64,000 nt of DNA from DATJGR01 sp963812255 (GCA_963812255.1 CAWEUM010000005.1:2294001-2358000), one strand, 5' to 3'. Counted from the first letter of the stretch, positions 8,301-18,539 are shown. The notes: generated by a model not told the origin, from the letters alone. Numbers and translations are program-made.

Positions 8301-8717
8301 CTACCGGTCGATTCGCACCGTCGCGCTGCCGGGCGACGTCACGTCGCCGGACGCGTTCTTCACCCACAGTTCGAGCGCTACGGTGCGGGTCGGTACATCG
8401 ATCGCGGTGATGCGTCCGCCGGAGGTCAGTATCTCGCCGAGATACGTCGCGCGCCGATTGCTGTAGTTGAAGCGCACCAGCACGCCCGCGTCGCCGAGCC
8501 ACGTCGTCACGCACTGCGCGAGCCAGTCGCCTTGCAGCGGTCCGTCAATGACGATCGCCGGGTGGCGCTCGACGTCGGTCGTGTACGGTGCGTCGTAGTG
8601 GATGCGGTGCGGGTTCCACACCGCGGCGTTGTACAGGAACAGGCTGACGCTCGTCGGCGTATGGGCGCGTTCCGGTAGCGCATCGCCAACCGACACATTG
8701 TCGATCGTGAGGCTCAT
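8301..8717 (-). CDS. MaoC-like hotdog dehydratase, catalytic half
   Basis: 138 aa single hotdog domain. The segment NAAVWNPHRIHYDAPYT contains the Asp/His hydratase-2 motif region of MaoC-type enoyl-CoA hydratases, followed by the GPLQGDWLAQ helix. The gene overlaps the upstream partner by ATGA (8714-8717), the arrangement seen for two-subunit hydratases in which one subunit supplies the active site and the other a degenerate hotdog. Predicted to hydrate or dehydrate an acyl-CoA. Confidence 0.82.
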   Translation of the reverse strand: MSLTIDNVSVGDALPERAHTPTSVSLFLYNAAVWNPHRIHYDAPYTTDVERHPAIVIDGPLQGDWLAQCVTTWLGDAGVLVRFNYSNRRATYLGEILTSGGRITAIDVPTRTVALELWVKNASGDVTSPGSATVRIDR

Positions 8718-9172
8718 CGGGCGATGCTCGTCTGGATTTCTTCGAGCACCGGTGCACCACCGGCATCCGTTACGGCGAGCGATCGCACCGTGAAGATCAG
8801 CGGACCCTGGCTGCCTTGCTTCTCATACATGCCGACGATGCGATGGGTGCCGGTCAGCCGATCACCAGGGCGGATCGGGCGGTGCACAATCAGCTCGGTG
8901 CCGGCGGCCATCACGCGCTTGAGCGGCAGTGCCGGACCGGCGCCGCGGCCGCGCGGCAATCCGTCGGCGCGCAATTCGGCGATCGGCCGCAATGCGCCGA
9001 ACAGGTTGAAGATGAACATCGGCGGCGCTTCGTCGCCGTTCAGGTATTTCTCGAGCACCTGTTCGGTCGCGATCGAGTACTTCACGATGTCGCGACGGCT
9101 GACTTCGACCGTAATCGGTGGGTCTTCGTGGCCGATCCACGCGCGGTGTGCGTCTGTCAGCAAGCTCGTCAT
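8714..9172 (-). CDS. MaoC N-terminal-type (FAS1-like) dehydratase subunit
   Basis: 152 aa, matching the pattern of the N-terminal dehydratase domain. There is an SRRDIVKYSIAT start, an early PPMFIF strand, and a HRPIRPGDRLTGTHRIVGMYEKQG core ending in a strand with VTDAGG. It lacks the Asp/His catalytic motif carried by the next gene, with which it overlaps by 4 bp. The two products probably form a heterodimeric acyl-CoA hydratase. The upstream MFS gene ends 99 bp before it on the same strand. Confidence 0.82.
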   Translation of the reverse strand: MTSLLTDAHRAWIGHEDPPITVEVSRRDIVKYSIATEQVLEKYLNGDEAPPMFIFNLFGALRPIAELRADGLPRGRGAGPALPLKRVMAAGTELIVHRPIRPGDRLTGTHRIVGMYEKQGSQGPLIFTVRSLAVTDAGGAPVLEEIQTSIAR

Positions 9173-9271
9173 GGGTAGTACTGTACCGCGGTATCCGCCG
9201 CGGATCCGCGGTGCACGGTAGCCCGTTTCTTCGTCACGCGTGTTTGAGAGCCCACAGCTCGCGACGCTGCA

Positions 9272-10531
9272 TCAGATCGATTCCAGCGTCCGGCCGGTCA
9301 GGCGCCTCACCTCCCGGCTGTTCCAGGTCAGCTGCATGACGATCAGCCCCGCCAGTGCCGCCGCGGCGACAATGTAATACGGTGAGCTGATGTCGAAGTT
9401 CATCAGCTCGCCACCAATCAACGACATCACCCCCCCGGCGAGGCAGAACACTGCGGTGGTGACGCCCATCACCCAGCCTTGATCCTTTGCGCCGACGCTA
9501 CCCGAAAAGACCCCGAGAATGGTCGGGTACGACACCCCGAACACGAAGTAGAACAAGAAAATGGGCACGAAACACAGCCAAGCGACCGGCGAGAGCACGA
9601 TGGCGAACGAGCACACCAGCATCACCACTACGCTGCCTTGGACGATCTGTTTCTTGTCGAATCTCTGCTGTGTTGGCTTGACGAGAAACGTGCTGGAAAG
9701 CGCCAGCGAAATTCCGATCACGAGCATCGCGGCGCTGCCCCCGATCACGCCGTATCCGAAGGCGCTGTTCAGATAGTTGTCGATGAAGATGTAGAAGGTG
9801 ACGTTCGCGATCATGAAGAGGCTGTAGACGGGCATGATCAGCATCACGAGCGGGTGCTTGGTGACTTGCCAAAGACTGGTGAATACGTCGAAGGGCCGAA
9901 ACACGAACGGTTCGCGCTGCTGCTTTATGTCTCTGAAGAAGATGAGCACGAGCGCGATTGCGATGGTCACGAGCGAGGCCGCGGCATAAAACGGCAGCTC
10001 GAGGCTCGCGTCGTGACCGATGATCGCTTTGTCTGAAAGGATGCCGCCGATGATGGGCCCGCCGACCATGCCGAAACTGACGCCGGTGACGATATAGCCC
10101 ATGTTCCGGTCGCGATCAGCGTCGTCGGTGCTGGCGTCGATCATCGCGGCCTGTGCAACCGGCTGATTGCCGGCGGTGAAACCCGTAACCGCTCGGCCGA
10201 GAATCAGCAGCCACAGGCTGTTGGCGAACAGCGCGACGATCGTCAGGACGTACCCCGCCAGCGCTCCGCCGAGGCAGATCAACAGAGCGCTTTTGCGCCC
10301 GATCGAATCCGACAACTTGGCAACGTAGACGACCCCGACGAACCAGGCGAGAAAGAACACCCCGATCACGAGTCCGTAGTCGAAATGGCGTTGCGCGATG
10401 AGAGTTTGTGCGGGCAGGAAACCGGTGTTCGGCTCCATGATCAGCGCGTCGATGATTGGAAAAACCAGGCCCTGACCGATCAGGTCGACAAAGACCACGA
10501 ACAGGAGCGTGAGTTTGGCGATCGCAGACAT
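9272..10531 (-). CDS. MFS transporter (drug/H+ or organic-solute type)
   Basis: 419 aa with about 12 hydrophobic helices. The loop 2-3 signature reads AKLSDSIGRKSALLI, the DxxGRK motif of the major facilitator superfamily; GRAVTGFTAGNQP is the TM4-5 region. Homology starts at MSAIAKLTLLFVVFVDLIGQG, so ATG 10531 is chosen over an upstream in-frame start. Substrate unknown. It is first in a leftward run of five genes with MaoC hydratases and hydrolases, suggesting import of a carboxylate or export of a product. Confidence 0.88.
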   Translation of the reverse strand: MSAIAKLTLLFVVFVDLIGQGLVFPIIDALIMEPNTGFLPAQTLIAQRHFDYGLVIGVFFLAWFVGVVYVAKLSDSIGRKSALLICLGGALAGYVLTIVALFANSLWLLILGRAVTGFTAGNQPVAQAAMIDASTDDADRDRNMGYIVTGVSFGMVGGPIIGGILSDKAIIGHDASLELPFYAAASLVTIAIALVLIFFRDIKQQREPFVFRPFDVFTSLWQVTKHPLVMLIMPVYSLFMIANVTFYIFIDNYLNSAFGYGVIGGSAAMLVIGISLALSSTFLVKPTQQRFDKKQIVQGSVVVMLVCSFAIVLSPVAWLCFVPIFLFYFVFGVSYPTILGVFSGSVGAKDQGWVMGVTTAVFCLAGGVMSLIGGELMNFDISSPYYIVAAAALAGLIVMQLTWNSREVRRLTGRTLESI

Positions 10532-10778
10532 CGGCGTGTCCCGCGCAGATGGACCGGACAATAGGCGAGCTCGGCCGCGTCGTCCAACCGAACGGCGCAT
10601 GATGGCTTATGGACGTGGGCGGTGCTGAGTCAACGCGGGCGGTTGCGGGTGCTCACCCAACACCACAATGTTGGTCATTCGGTCAGTGGAATCATCCGGT
10701 TGAACTTTCTAATTCGTCCTGGATTGTGCGGCGAAGGAATTCTGACCATCATCGGCTCATGGAATCGGTGCGCACGTG

Positions 10779-11639
10779 ATGCAAATTCGTATCGGCATAA
10801 TCGGTGACTTGCACACGCACTGGGATGCAGTGGACGTTGCCCAGTTCAACCGCGCCAATTATGACCTGCTGCTCTTTACCGGAGATCTCGGCGGAGGAAC
10901 GCCGGACAGCAGTTTGCGGATCGCCAAGGAGATGTCCCACTTGCGGACGCCGACGCTGGTCATGCCCGGCAACAACGATACCGGGGACATCGCCGAGCTT
11001 GCGGCCGAACTTTCACACCAGGGCGGCATAAGGCGCCTGTTGGCGATGCGCGAGGAAGGGGCTCCAGTCGAGGTACCGGTTCGCCTGTGTGGCTACAGCA
11101 CGCATCGCCTGTCGGCCGCTGCCGACGTGACGCTGATCGCCGCGCGTCCGCACAGCATGGGCGGTGCCTTGTTGTCGTTTCCGCAGCACATGCGCGCGAC
11201 GTATGGCATCGACAGCGTCGAACAGTCGGCGGAACGGTTGCGCGCACTCGTTGATCGGGTCGAGACGGAGCAGGTCGTGTTTCTGTCGCACAATGGGCCT
11301 CGAGGGCTCGGCGACGCGCCGAACGACATGTGGGGCTGTGACTTCAAGACCGATGGCGGCGACTGGGGTGATCCTGATCTGACGGCGGCGATCGACTATG
11401 CAGCAGACCGTGGCCTGCGGGTGCTCGCGGTGGTCGCCGGCCACATGCACCTGCGCACCAAATGCGGCCGGGAACGGCCCTGGTGCGTGGAACGCGACGG
11501 GGTCCGATACATCAATGCGGCTCGAGTGCCGCGGATATTCGCTGATGACAAAGACGTCCACCGTCATCACGTCGAATTGGTCATCTCCTCCGGCGGGGCG
11601 CAGGCAAACGAGGTTTTCGTGCCGGAATCGGAGCGCTAG
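10779..11639 (+). CDS. Metallophosphoesterase (calcineurin-like)
   Basis: 286 aa with the full dimetal phosphoesterase set: GDLHTHWD at the N-terminus, TGDLGGGTPD, PGNNDTG, FLSHNGPRG and VAGHMHLRTK. GHMH and GNND are the standard metal-binding blocks. It resembles the cyanobacterial-type TIGR04168 phosphoesterases in having an SHNGP block and a long insert before it. A GTG lies directly before the ATG at 10779. It is divergent from the MFS gene and convergent with the TerB-like gene, with no gap (stops at 11637-11639 and 11640-11642). Substrate unknown. Confidence 0.85.
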   Translation: MQIRIGIIGDLHTHWDAVDVAQFNRANYDLLLFTGDLGGGTPDSSLRIAKEMSHLRTPTLVMPGNNDTGDIAELAAELSHQGGIRRLLAMREEGAPVEVPVRLCGYSTHRLSAAADVTLIAARPHSMGGALLSFPQHMRATYGIDSVEQSAERLRALVDRVETEQVVFLSHNGPRGLGDAPNDMWGCDFKTDGGDWGDPDLTAAIDYAADRGLRVLAVVAGHMHLRTKCGRERPWCVERDGVRYINAARVPRIFADDKDVHRHHVELVISSGGAQANEVFVPESER

Positions 11640-12140
11640 CTAGGCGATTGTCTGCAGCAACGCATCCATTCGGCCCTTCGAGATTCCGAAATAGTCCTTG
11701 ATCCATTCGAGTGCAAGATTCTCTCGCACATCAATCCGGTCATCTGCCAGCGCGACCACCGCGCCGAGCATGAAGGCCGTCTCGCGGTCGGTTCGATCCC
11801 CGCCGAAACGCGCGCCGATCTCGGCGAGGCGCGCTTCGCCCCCGTCCCGGCGCACGTTGCGTTCGAACTGAGTCACCATGATGTCTACGTCGGCTGCGCT
11901 CAGTTGGCTGTCCGTCAACACGTCGATGGCGGCCATGAGCGCTCTGTGTTCCACCGATGCGGGATCACCGTCGGCCACCATGACGAGGTACATCGTCTCG
12001 GCAAACGGCTCGACACGTTGCCTGATTGCGTCGCGCGACACCGTCTCTGAGGCGCTGTCCCGAATGGTAGCGTCATCGCCGGCGACAGTTGAAAGCAGAT
12101 GGTCACGCAAGTGACGAATGGCGGCTGTATCAACGTTCAT
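11640..12140 (-). CDS. TerB-like (tellurite-resistance family) protein
   Basis: 166 aa soluble helical protein. The two helical repeats around MYLVMVADGDPASVEHRAL and MLGAVVALADDRIDVRENLA show the paired acidic-loop pattern of TerB-like domains (A-D-G..S..E and A-D-R..V..E). ATG 12140 is chosen because homology begins after it; the frame extends upstream but reads as low-complexity Arg/Ser. No other ter genes are nearby. Divergent from the RND pump operon, with a 239 bp gap in which I see no clear promoter. Confidence 0.72.
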   Translation of the reverse strand: MNVDTAAIRHLRDHLLSTVAGDDATIRDSASETVSRDAIRQRVEPFAETMYLVMVADGDPASVEHRALMAAIDVLTDSQLSAADVDIMVTQFERNVRRDGGEARLAEIGARFGGDRTDRETAFMLGAVVALADDRIDVRENLALEWIKDYFGISKGRMDALLQTIA

Positions 12141-12379
12141 GGCGATTTGGAAGTCCCCGAGCGGGATGAGAGTGGCAGTGAGTAGATTAGCCGACCAGGT
12201 GGGATCACGAAATGGCGGCGCCGAGATCGCTCCGCGTCTCTCCGAGCCAAACGCCGCCCTCGACGATGACGTTGCGCCGCGGCAGCATATTCCAGACACT
12301 TCGATCCTGACCGATCGCCTGACAAAGAAAGGTGCGCTGCAGCGACTCGAGAAACGCGATGCATCGGTGGGGGCATGCG

Positions 12380-13912
12380 ATGACATTCAAAACAGCAGTG
12401 CTGGCGGTCGGACTCTCGGCGTTCGCGACTTCATGCATGGTTGGGCCGGATTACCACACGCCCGAGGCCGATGCTGCCGGCAAATGGGCGCCAAGCTCGG
12501 TGACCACCAACCGCCCGTTCAGCGACGCGGAGATCTATTGGTGGCGCAATTTCAATGACGGGGTTTTGAATCGGCTCGTCGAAACGGCGTGTAGCAACAA
12601 TCTCTCTCTGCAAATTGCCGGCGCGCGCATTCTGGAGACGCGGGCACGGCTAAACCGCTCCATTGGCAATCTGTTTCCCCAGCAGCAGGGTATTTCCGGT
12701 GGCGTGAAATATTCGCAACTCAACAGCGAGGTGCTGAACAAGATTCCGGGCGTCACGTCCGACTACTGGTCTGACCAGATTTTGTTCGGTGCCACCTGGG
12801 AGATCGATTTCTGGGGGAAATATCGCCGCATGATCGAAGCTGAGCGCGCGAATTATCTGGGCACCATTGCCGATTACGACAACGCGATGGTTACGCTCAT
12901 AGCGGATGTGGCCAGCACCTATGTCAACATTCGTACGCTGGAGGCCCGTATCGGTGTCGCCAACCAGAACATCGCGACGCAACAGGAAGGTTTGCGGATC
13001 GCTTCGGCGCGATTCAGGGCCGGGGCAACCAGCGAACTCGACGTGGAGCAGGCCGCCACACGATTGGCACAGACCCAGGCGCAGATCCCGCTGCTGAATG
13101 CGTCACTCGCACAGAATAAGAACGGCCTTGCCGTGCTGCTCGGCGACACCCCGGATCAAATCGACCGACACCTGACAGAACCGGGGAAAATACCCGCCGC
13201 CCCTGCCGATGTGGCGGTCGGCATACCAAAAGATCTGCTGCGACGCCGGCCGGACGTACTGGCTGCCGGACTACAAGCCGCATCGTACTCAGCGCTCATC
13301 GGCGTCGCCAAGGCAAATATGTATCCGGCCTTTTCGCTGTCGGGTGAATTCGGATACGGCTCGAACAACCAGTTCGATAACAACCTCGGCGACATGTTCA
13401 ACTGGCAGAACCGCGTGGTGAACGCCGCAGCGGGTGTGGTGTTTCCGGTTTTCAACTACGGACGACTGATCAACCAGGTGCGCGTGCAGGACGCACAATT
13501 CGAGCGGGCCCTGCTCAATTACCAGAATACCGTCTTGACGGCACAGCAGCAGGTCGAAAACGGCCTCGCAGATTTTGCCAATCAACGCAGCGCGTTAACT
13601 GCCTTGAGCGATGCCGCTCACTCGGCGCGACGATCCACGTATCTGGCGATGGTGCAATACAAGGAAGGCCAGACGGACTTCACGACGGTGCTCGAGGCGG
13701 AGCGGGCACAGCTGAACGTGGAGAACGACGTGACGGCAACACAGGGCAACGTCGTGCTGGGACTCATTTCCGTGTATCGCGCACTCGGCGGCGGATGGCA
13801 GATTCGCGACGGACACGATGTCGTTTCCGAACAGGTCAAGGCCGAGATGGCGCGGCGGACGGACTGGGACAATATGCTCGAGCCGTCACGTCATTTGCCG
13901 AAATCGAATTAG
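12380..13912 (+). CDS. RND efflux outer-membrane channel lipoprotein (OprM/NodT family)
   Basis: 510 aa TolC-family channel. The lipoprotein signal ends at ATSC, followed by MVGPDYHTPE, the family's post-signal motif. Two repeats of coiled-coil and strand architecture can be recognised (DFWGKYRRMIEAER and ASTYVNIRT in the first half; IGVAKANMYPAFSLSG and VFPVFNYGRL in the second), with RRRPDVLAA between them. ATG 12380 has GTGGGGG 6 nt upstream. It is the first gene of an operon with adaptor and pump; channel-first order is less common than adaptor-first. Confidence 0.93.
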   Translation: MTFKTAVLAVGLSAFATSCMVGPDYHTPEADAAGKWAPSSVTTNRPFSDAEIYWWRNFNDGVLNRLVETACSNNLSLQIAGARILETRARLNRSIGNLFPQQQGISGGVKYSQLNSEVLNKIPGVTSDYWSDQILFGATWEIDFWGKYRRMIEAERANYLGTIADYDNAMVTLIADVASTYVNIRTLEARIGVANQNIATQQEGLRIASARFRAGATSELDVEQAATRLAQTQAQIPLLNASLAQNKNGLAVLLGDTPDQIDRHLTEPGKIPAAPADVAVGIPKDLLRRRPDVLAAGLQAASYSALIGVAKANMYPAFSLSGEFGYGSNNQFDNNLGDMFNWQNRVVNAAAGVVFPVFNYGRLINQVRVQDAQFERALLNYQNTVLTAQQQVENGLADFANQRSALTALSDAAHSARRSTYLAMVQYKEGQTDFTTVLEAERAQLNVENDVTATQGNVVLGLISVYRALGGGWQIRDGHDVVSEQVKAEMARRTDWDNMLEPSRHLPKSN

Positions 13913-13961
13913 CGGCGTGGCAATTCGAGCCGAAAACCAGCTGGGGCCCCAACGCAGACCC

Positions 13962-15068
13962 ATGAAATCGAAACTCGTCTTGTGCATCGGATGCGCGGCC
14001 ATTGCATTGTTCGTTTCCGGCTGCCGCAGGTCGCTCGAAGAACCGCAGGCGACGCTGCCGTTGGTTACCGTCAGCCTTCCTAGCATCCGGTCCGTGACGA
14101 ACTATCTCGACTTGACGGGCACTGCCGCGGCGTCGCAATCGGTGGATTTGGTCGCGCGTATTCCGGGCTATCTGCAGTCCATCCACTTCAAGGACGGCAC
14201 ATTTGTCGAATCGAACCAACTGTTGTTCGTCATCGAGCCGGCACCTTACGAACAGAACGTCAAAGCCGCGCAGGCGCAACTGGCCCAGGCCGAATCCGAG
14301 TATCAGCGCCAGCAGCAAATGGTGAAGGAGAATGCCACCTCAGAGGCCAGTGTCGAACGCTGGCGAAGTCAGCGCGACCAAGCCCAGGCGCAACTCGATC
14401 TAGCCAAACTGAATCTAAGCTATACGCGCGTCAGGGCGCCGTTCGCCGGAAGGATCGGACGTCATCTGGTGGATGTCGGCAACATGGTAGGTGTCAGCGG
14501 GGATACGAAACTCGCGACCGTGGAGGAAATCGCCCCGATCTACGTCTATTTCACCTTGGACGAACGCGATGCGCTGCGCATTCGCGATGCGATGCGAAAG
14601 CTGGGCCGGAACGCGGACGGCAACGTCGGCAATGTTCCCGTTTGGATTGGGCTGCAGGATGAAACCGGCTATCCGCACGAAGGTATGCTCGATTTCGTGG
14701 ACAATGGCGTCAGCACGTCCACCGGCACCATCCAGTTGCGGGCCCAGTATCAAAACGAAGACCGCACAATCTTCCCGGGCGTGTTTTCGCGTGTACAGAT
14801 TCCGCTCGGCGCGCCGCAGTCGCTGCCGGTAATCCCCGGTGACGCGATCGCGACCGATCAGCAAGGCGACTATGTTTTAGTCGTGGGTGCGGATGATGTC
14901 GTCAGCCGACGCGCCGTCGAGAAAGGTCCGGCGACCGACCACGGTAGTTCAATCAGAAGCGGCATCACGGCGCAGGACCGCATCGTGGTGAATGGTTTCC
15001 ACAATGCCAAGCCGGGCGAAAAGGTGCGTGTGCAGACCGAGCGTCAGCCGGCGACTCCGGCTGATTGA
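13962..15068 (+). CDS. RND efflux periplasmic adaptor (MexA/AcrA type)
   Basis: 368 aa membrane-fusion protein linking pump and channel. The lipobox LFVSGC acylates Cys23. A lipoyl half (GYLQSIHFKDGTFVESNQLL) comes before the coiled-coil hairpin (AAQAQLAQAESEYQRQQQMV to AQAQLDLAKLNLSYTRVRA). The second lipoyl half (PFAGRIGRHLVDVGN) and a beta-barrel end follow. ATG 13962 is set by the signal peptide. The gene is 49 bp after the channel gene, and the pump start lies 20 bp past its stop. Confidence 0.94.
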   Translation: MKSKLVLCIGCAAIALFVSGCRRSLEEPQATLPLVTVSLPSIRSVTNYLDLTGTAAASQSVDLVARIPGYLQSIHFKDGTFVESNQLLFVIEPAPYEQNVKAAQAQLAQAESEYQRQQQMVKENATSEASVERWRSQRDQAQAQLDLAKLNLSYTRVRAPFAGRIGRHLVDVGNMVGVSGDTKLATVEEIAPIYVYFTLDERDALRIRDAMRKLGRNADGNVGNVPVWIGLQDETGYPHEGMLDFVDNGVSTSTGTIQLRAQYQNEDRTIFPGVFSRVQIPLGAPQSLPVIPGDAIATDQQGDYVLVVGADDVVSRRAVEKGPATDHGSSIRSGITAQDRIVVNGFHNAKPGEKVRVQTERQPATPAD

Positions 15069-15088
15069 GCGTCGGCGCGCGACCGCAA

Positions 15089-18000
15089 ATGTTTTCCAAA
15101 TTCTTCATCGAGCGACCCGTGCTGGCGAACGTGATCGCCATCATCATGATGTTGTTGGGTGGCGTGGCCATCGTTTCGCTGCCGGTCGCGCAATATCCGC
15201 CGATCACGCCGCCCACCGTGCAGGTCACCGCGAACTACCCCGGGGCCAGTGCGAACACGTTGCTCGAAACGGTGGCGCTACCCATCGAGCAACAGGTCAA
15301 CGGCGTGGAGAAGATGCTGTATATGCAGTCCACGTGCACCTCCGACGGTCGATATTCGTTGATCGTCACGTTCGAGGTCGGCACGGATCTGGATTTTGCG
15401 CAGGTACTGGTGCAGAACCGTGTTGCCGCCGCCATGTCCCAACTGCCTTCGTCCGTGCAGGAACAGGGCGTCGTCACAAAGAAGAAATCCACCGCCATTC
15501 TGCAGATCATCACGCTGACCTCCAGCAACAAGGACCAGGATGCGCTGTTCCTCAGCAACTACGGGTCAATTCAGCTGCAGAACAAGCTCGCGCGACTGCC
15601 AGGCGTCGGCGACGTAACCGTTTTCGGCATCGGGCAATACGCGATGCGGGTCTGGCTGAACCCGGAACTGATGCGCGAGCGCTCGCTGACGCCAAGGGAC
15701 GTCATCCTCTCGATTCAGAAGCAGAACGCCAAGGTCGCCGCCGGTCAGATCGGCATGCCGCCCACGCCACCGGGCCAGAATTTTCAATTGACGGTCAATG
15801 TGCGGGGTGCAATGGCCGATGTGGACCAGTTCGCTAACATCATCATCAAATCGGACGCAGACGGCGGTGGCCAGATCACCCGTATTCGCGACATTGGTAG
15901 GGTGGAACTGGGCGCCCAGACGTACAGCCAGTTTTTCAAGAAGGATGGTCAGCCCGCCGGCGGTATCGCGATCTTCCAATTGCCCGAGGCAAATGCGCTG
16001 GACACCGCCCAGGCTGTGCGAACCGCGATGCAACAGTACGCGGCGGATTTTCCAGCGGGCATGTCGTATGCCATTCCGTTCGACACCACCACTTTCGTAC
16101 GCGAGTCGGTCAACGAGGTGTATCGGACGCTGATCGAAGCAGGCGTTCTGGTACTGCTGGTCATCATGATCTTTCTGCAGAACTGGCGTGCCACACTGGT
16201 TCCCGCGACGACCGTTCCGGTGACCATCGTCGGTGCGTTCGCGGGCATGGCGCTGCTCGGATTCAGCATCAATCTGCTCACGCTGTTCGCCATTGTGCTG
16301 GCCATCGGCATCGTCGTGGACGATGCCATCGTCATTGTCGAGGGTGCCTCGCAACACATCGAACGCGGCAAGGCGCCCAAACAGGCGGCGATCGACGCCA
16401 TGCGCGACCTGTTCGGGCCGGTGATCGGCATTACACTCGTGTTGATGTCCGTGTTTCTGCCCCCGGCGTTCATGCCGGGCATCACGGGACAGATGTACCG
16501 GCAGTTCGCGCTCGTCATCGCCGCAACGGCGCTCATCAGCGCAGTGAACGCGGTGACGCTGAAGCCGACCCAGTGCGCCCTTTGGTTGCGGCCAATCGAT
16601 CCCGGCCGCAAGAAGAATATCGTGTTCCGCTGGTTCGACAGGGTTTACGAACCGGCGGAACGGTCTTATACGGGCTTGATTCGACGAATGGTGCAGCGCA
16701 GCGGGCTGATGGCGGCCATCGCGCTGGCGTTGGTAGCGCTCGCCGGCTGGGGTCTGATGCACGTGCCCACCGGTTTCATTCCCACCGAGGATCAAGGTTA
16801 CGTGATGGTCGCGGTGCAGTTGCCCGATGGGGCGTCGCTGGAACGCACCGAGAAGGCCATGGCAAAAATCGTCGCGATCGGGCGCGAAGTTCCAGGTGTG
16901 GCGCAGACCATCGTCATTGGCGGCATCTCGCCGCTGGACAGCAGCGCGTCTCTGGCCAATGCGGGTATCGCGTATTTCATGCTCAAAGACTGGAGTGAAC
17001 GCGGCAGCGGCGAGGATCTGCTGAGCATCTATGAAAACATGAACAACGCGCTGGCGACGTTTCAGGACGCCGCCACGCTGGTGCTCGTTCCACCGCCCAT
17101 TCAGGGACTCGGCCTCTCCGGCGGCTTTCAGATGCAGGTGGAATTGACCGACGGCAGCTACGATTTCGTCCGCTTGCAGCGCGCGGCAGACGCCATTGCG
17201 GGGAAGGCCATGGACGATCCAGTCATCCGGCAGGCATTCACCCCATTCCGCTCGCAAGTGCCGCAGATCGAGATGACGGTGAGTACCACCCAGGCAGAGA
17301 CGCTCAATGTGCCCATCGGCGACGTGTATGAAACGTTGCAAACGTATCTCGGCTCCAGCTTCGTCGACCTGTTCACGAAGTTCGGCCGTACCTTCATGGT
17401 GTTTGCGCAGGCGGATGCAAAAGATCGCCTCACGGCGAGCGACCTCAAGCGCTACTACGTGCGCAGCCAGACGGGACAAATGGTGCCGCTCGGCACGCTG
17501 GCCGACATCCGATCTACCGTCGGCCCGAGTATCATCTCGCTCTACAATCTGTATCCGTCGGCGACCATTCAGGGTGCGGCGAATCAAGGCTACAGTTCCG
17601 GCCAGGCGTTGAGCACGTTGGAATCCATCGCCGACAAAGACATCGGTCCGGGTATGGCCTATCAATGGAGCGCCATGTCCTATCAGGAAAAGCTGGTCGG
17701 CAACTCCGTCTATCTCATCTTCGGCCTGGCCATGCTGCTGGTTTATCTCGTCCTCGCGGGCCAGTACGAAAACTGGATCACGCCTGCGGCGGTGATCTTG
17801 GCCGTACCGCTGGCACTCCTGGGCACGGTAAGCGCCATGCTGGCCATCGGTTTCGCCAACAACATCTATGTGCAGATTGGACTCGTGCTGCTTATCGCGC
17901 TGTCCGCCAAGAACGCCATCCTCATCGTGGAAATGGCGCGCGAGCATCGCGCCGCCGGCCAGAGCATTATCGATGCAACCGTGGAGGCCGCCCGCGTCCG

Positions 18001-18235
18001 GTTCCGCCCCATCTTGATGACTTCGTTCACCTTCATTCTCGGCGTGATGCCGCTGGTGTTCGCCAGCGGTGCCGGTGCCAATGCGCGCCGTTCGCTCGGC
18101 ATTGCGGTCGCGACCGGCATGCTGGCGTCGACATGTCTCGCGGTATTGTTTGTCCCGGCGTTCTTCGTGGTGGTGCAACGATTTACCGAACGAAAGAAGT
18201 CACGTCGCACGCCTACCGGCGAACCAGGCGCCTGA
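15089..18235 (+). CDS. RND efflux inner-membrane transporter (HAE1/AcrB type)
   Basis: 1,048 aa proton-driven drug exporter, normal length. The N-terminus MFSKFFIERPVLANVI is typical. The proton-relay residues are in place: the Asp pair in GIVVDDAIVIVEG (TM4) and the Lys in SAKNAILIVEMAR (TM10). Two RND halves with large periplasmic loops can be followed. ATG 15089 is chosen over an in-frame TTG 24 nt upstream. The upstream channel and adaptor genes complete a tripartite pump; no dedicated TetR or MarR regulator is adjacent. Confidence 0.96.
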   Translation: MFSKFFIERPVLANVIAIIMMLLGGVAIVSLPVAQYPPITPPTVQVTANYPGASANTLLETVALPIEQQVNGVEKMLYMQSTCTSDGRYSLIVTFEVGTDLDFAQVLVQNRVAAAMSQLPSSVQEQGVVTKKKSTAILQIITLTSSNKDQDALFLSNYGSIQLQNKLARLPGVGDVTVFGIGQYAMRVWLNPELMRERSLTPRDVILSIQKQNAKVAAGQIGMPPTPPGQNFQLTVNVRGAMADVDQFANIIIKSDADGGGQITRIRDIGRVELGAQTYSQFFKKDGQPAGGIAIFQLPEANALDTAQAVRTAMQQYAADFPAGMSYAIPFDTTTFVRESVNEVYRTLIEAGVLVLLVIMIFLQNWRATLVPATTVPVTIVGAFAGMALLGFSINLLTLFAIVLAIGIVVDDAIVIVEGASQHIERGKAPKQAAIDAMRDLFGPVIGITLVLMSVFLPPAFMPGITGQMYRQFALVIAATALISAVNAVTLKPTQCALWLRPIDPGRKKNIVFRWFDRVYEPAERSYTGLIRRMVQRSGLMAAIALALVALAGWGLMHVPTGFIPTEDQGYVMVAVQLPDGASLERTEKAMAKIVAIGREVPGVAQTIVIGGISPLDSSASLANAGIAYFMLKDWSERGSGEDLLSIYENMNNALATFQDAATLVLVPPPIQGLGLSGGFQMQVELTDGSYDFVRLQRAADAIAGKAMDDPVIRQAFTPFRSQVPQIEMTVSTTQAETLNVPIGDVYETLQTYLGSSFVDLFTKFGRTFMVFAQADAKDRLTASDLKRYYVRSQTGQMVPLGTLADIRSTVGPSIISLYNLYPSATIQGAANQGYSSGQALSTLESIADKDIGPGMAYQWSAMSYQEKLVGNSVYLIFGLAMLLVYLVLAGQYENWITPAAVILAVPLALLGTVSAMLAIGFANNIYVQIGLVLLIALSAKNAILIVEMAREHRAAGQSIIDATVEAARVRFRPILMTSFTFILGVMPLVFASGAGANARRSLGIAVATGMLASTCLAVLFVPAFFVVVQRFTERKKSRRTPTGEPGA

Positions 18236-18539
18236 GTGGTATCTACGAGCGGTTCTCGTTCGCGCGGCTTCGTGATCGCATGTCGCCGAGAACCTTCCAG
18301 AATCTGTTGGGATGAGCTTGCGGCATACGCGCCGCCAATGCCCCAGAGTGGGCCCGTTGGTCAGTTCCGCGCCCACCGCGCGGCGCCGTGCGGTTCAGCT
18401 CGCCTGTCGGCAATATCGTGGACACATGAAGTCGCTTACAAGATCAAGTTTGCCTTCACTACGCGGAACGTGAAATACAACGGAAAGTGCTGATATGTCT
18501 CACCACTATCTTGAATCAAGCATTATGGGGCAGTGACTC
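18236..18539. other. Intergenic region with an 8-bp inverted repeat; start of an AT-richer segment
   Basis: No gene seen. GGTTCTCG (18251-18258) and CGAGAACC (18287-18294) form a perfect inverted repeat just past the pump stop. The intervening bases can also pair weakly, so this may be the pump operon terminator, although no T run follows. From about 18,430 the sequence becomes visibly AT-richer, continuing into the next two genes. CTTGAATCAAG (about 18,510) is an 11-bp palindrome in the region where the promoter of the next gene would lie. Confidence 0.4.

Noticed and set aside
15566..18178. An 870-codon open frame on the minus strand opposite the RND transporter gene
   Set aside because: Its translation is His/Arg/Gln-rich with no hydrophobic pattern or family. 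It is an antisense shadow of high-GC codon bias in a clear RND gene.
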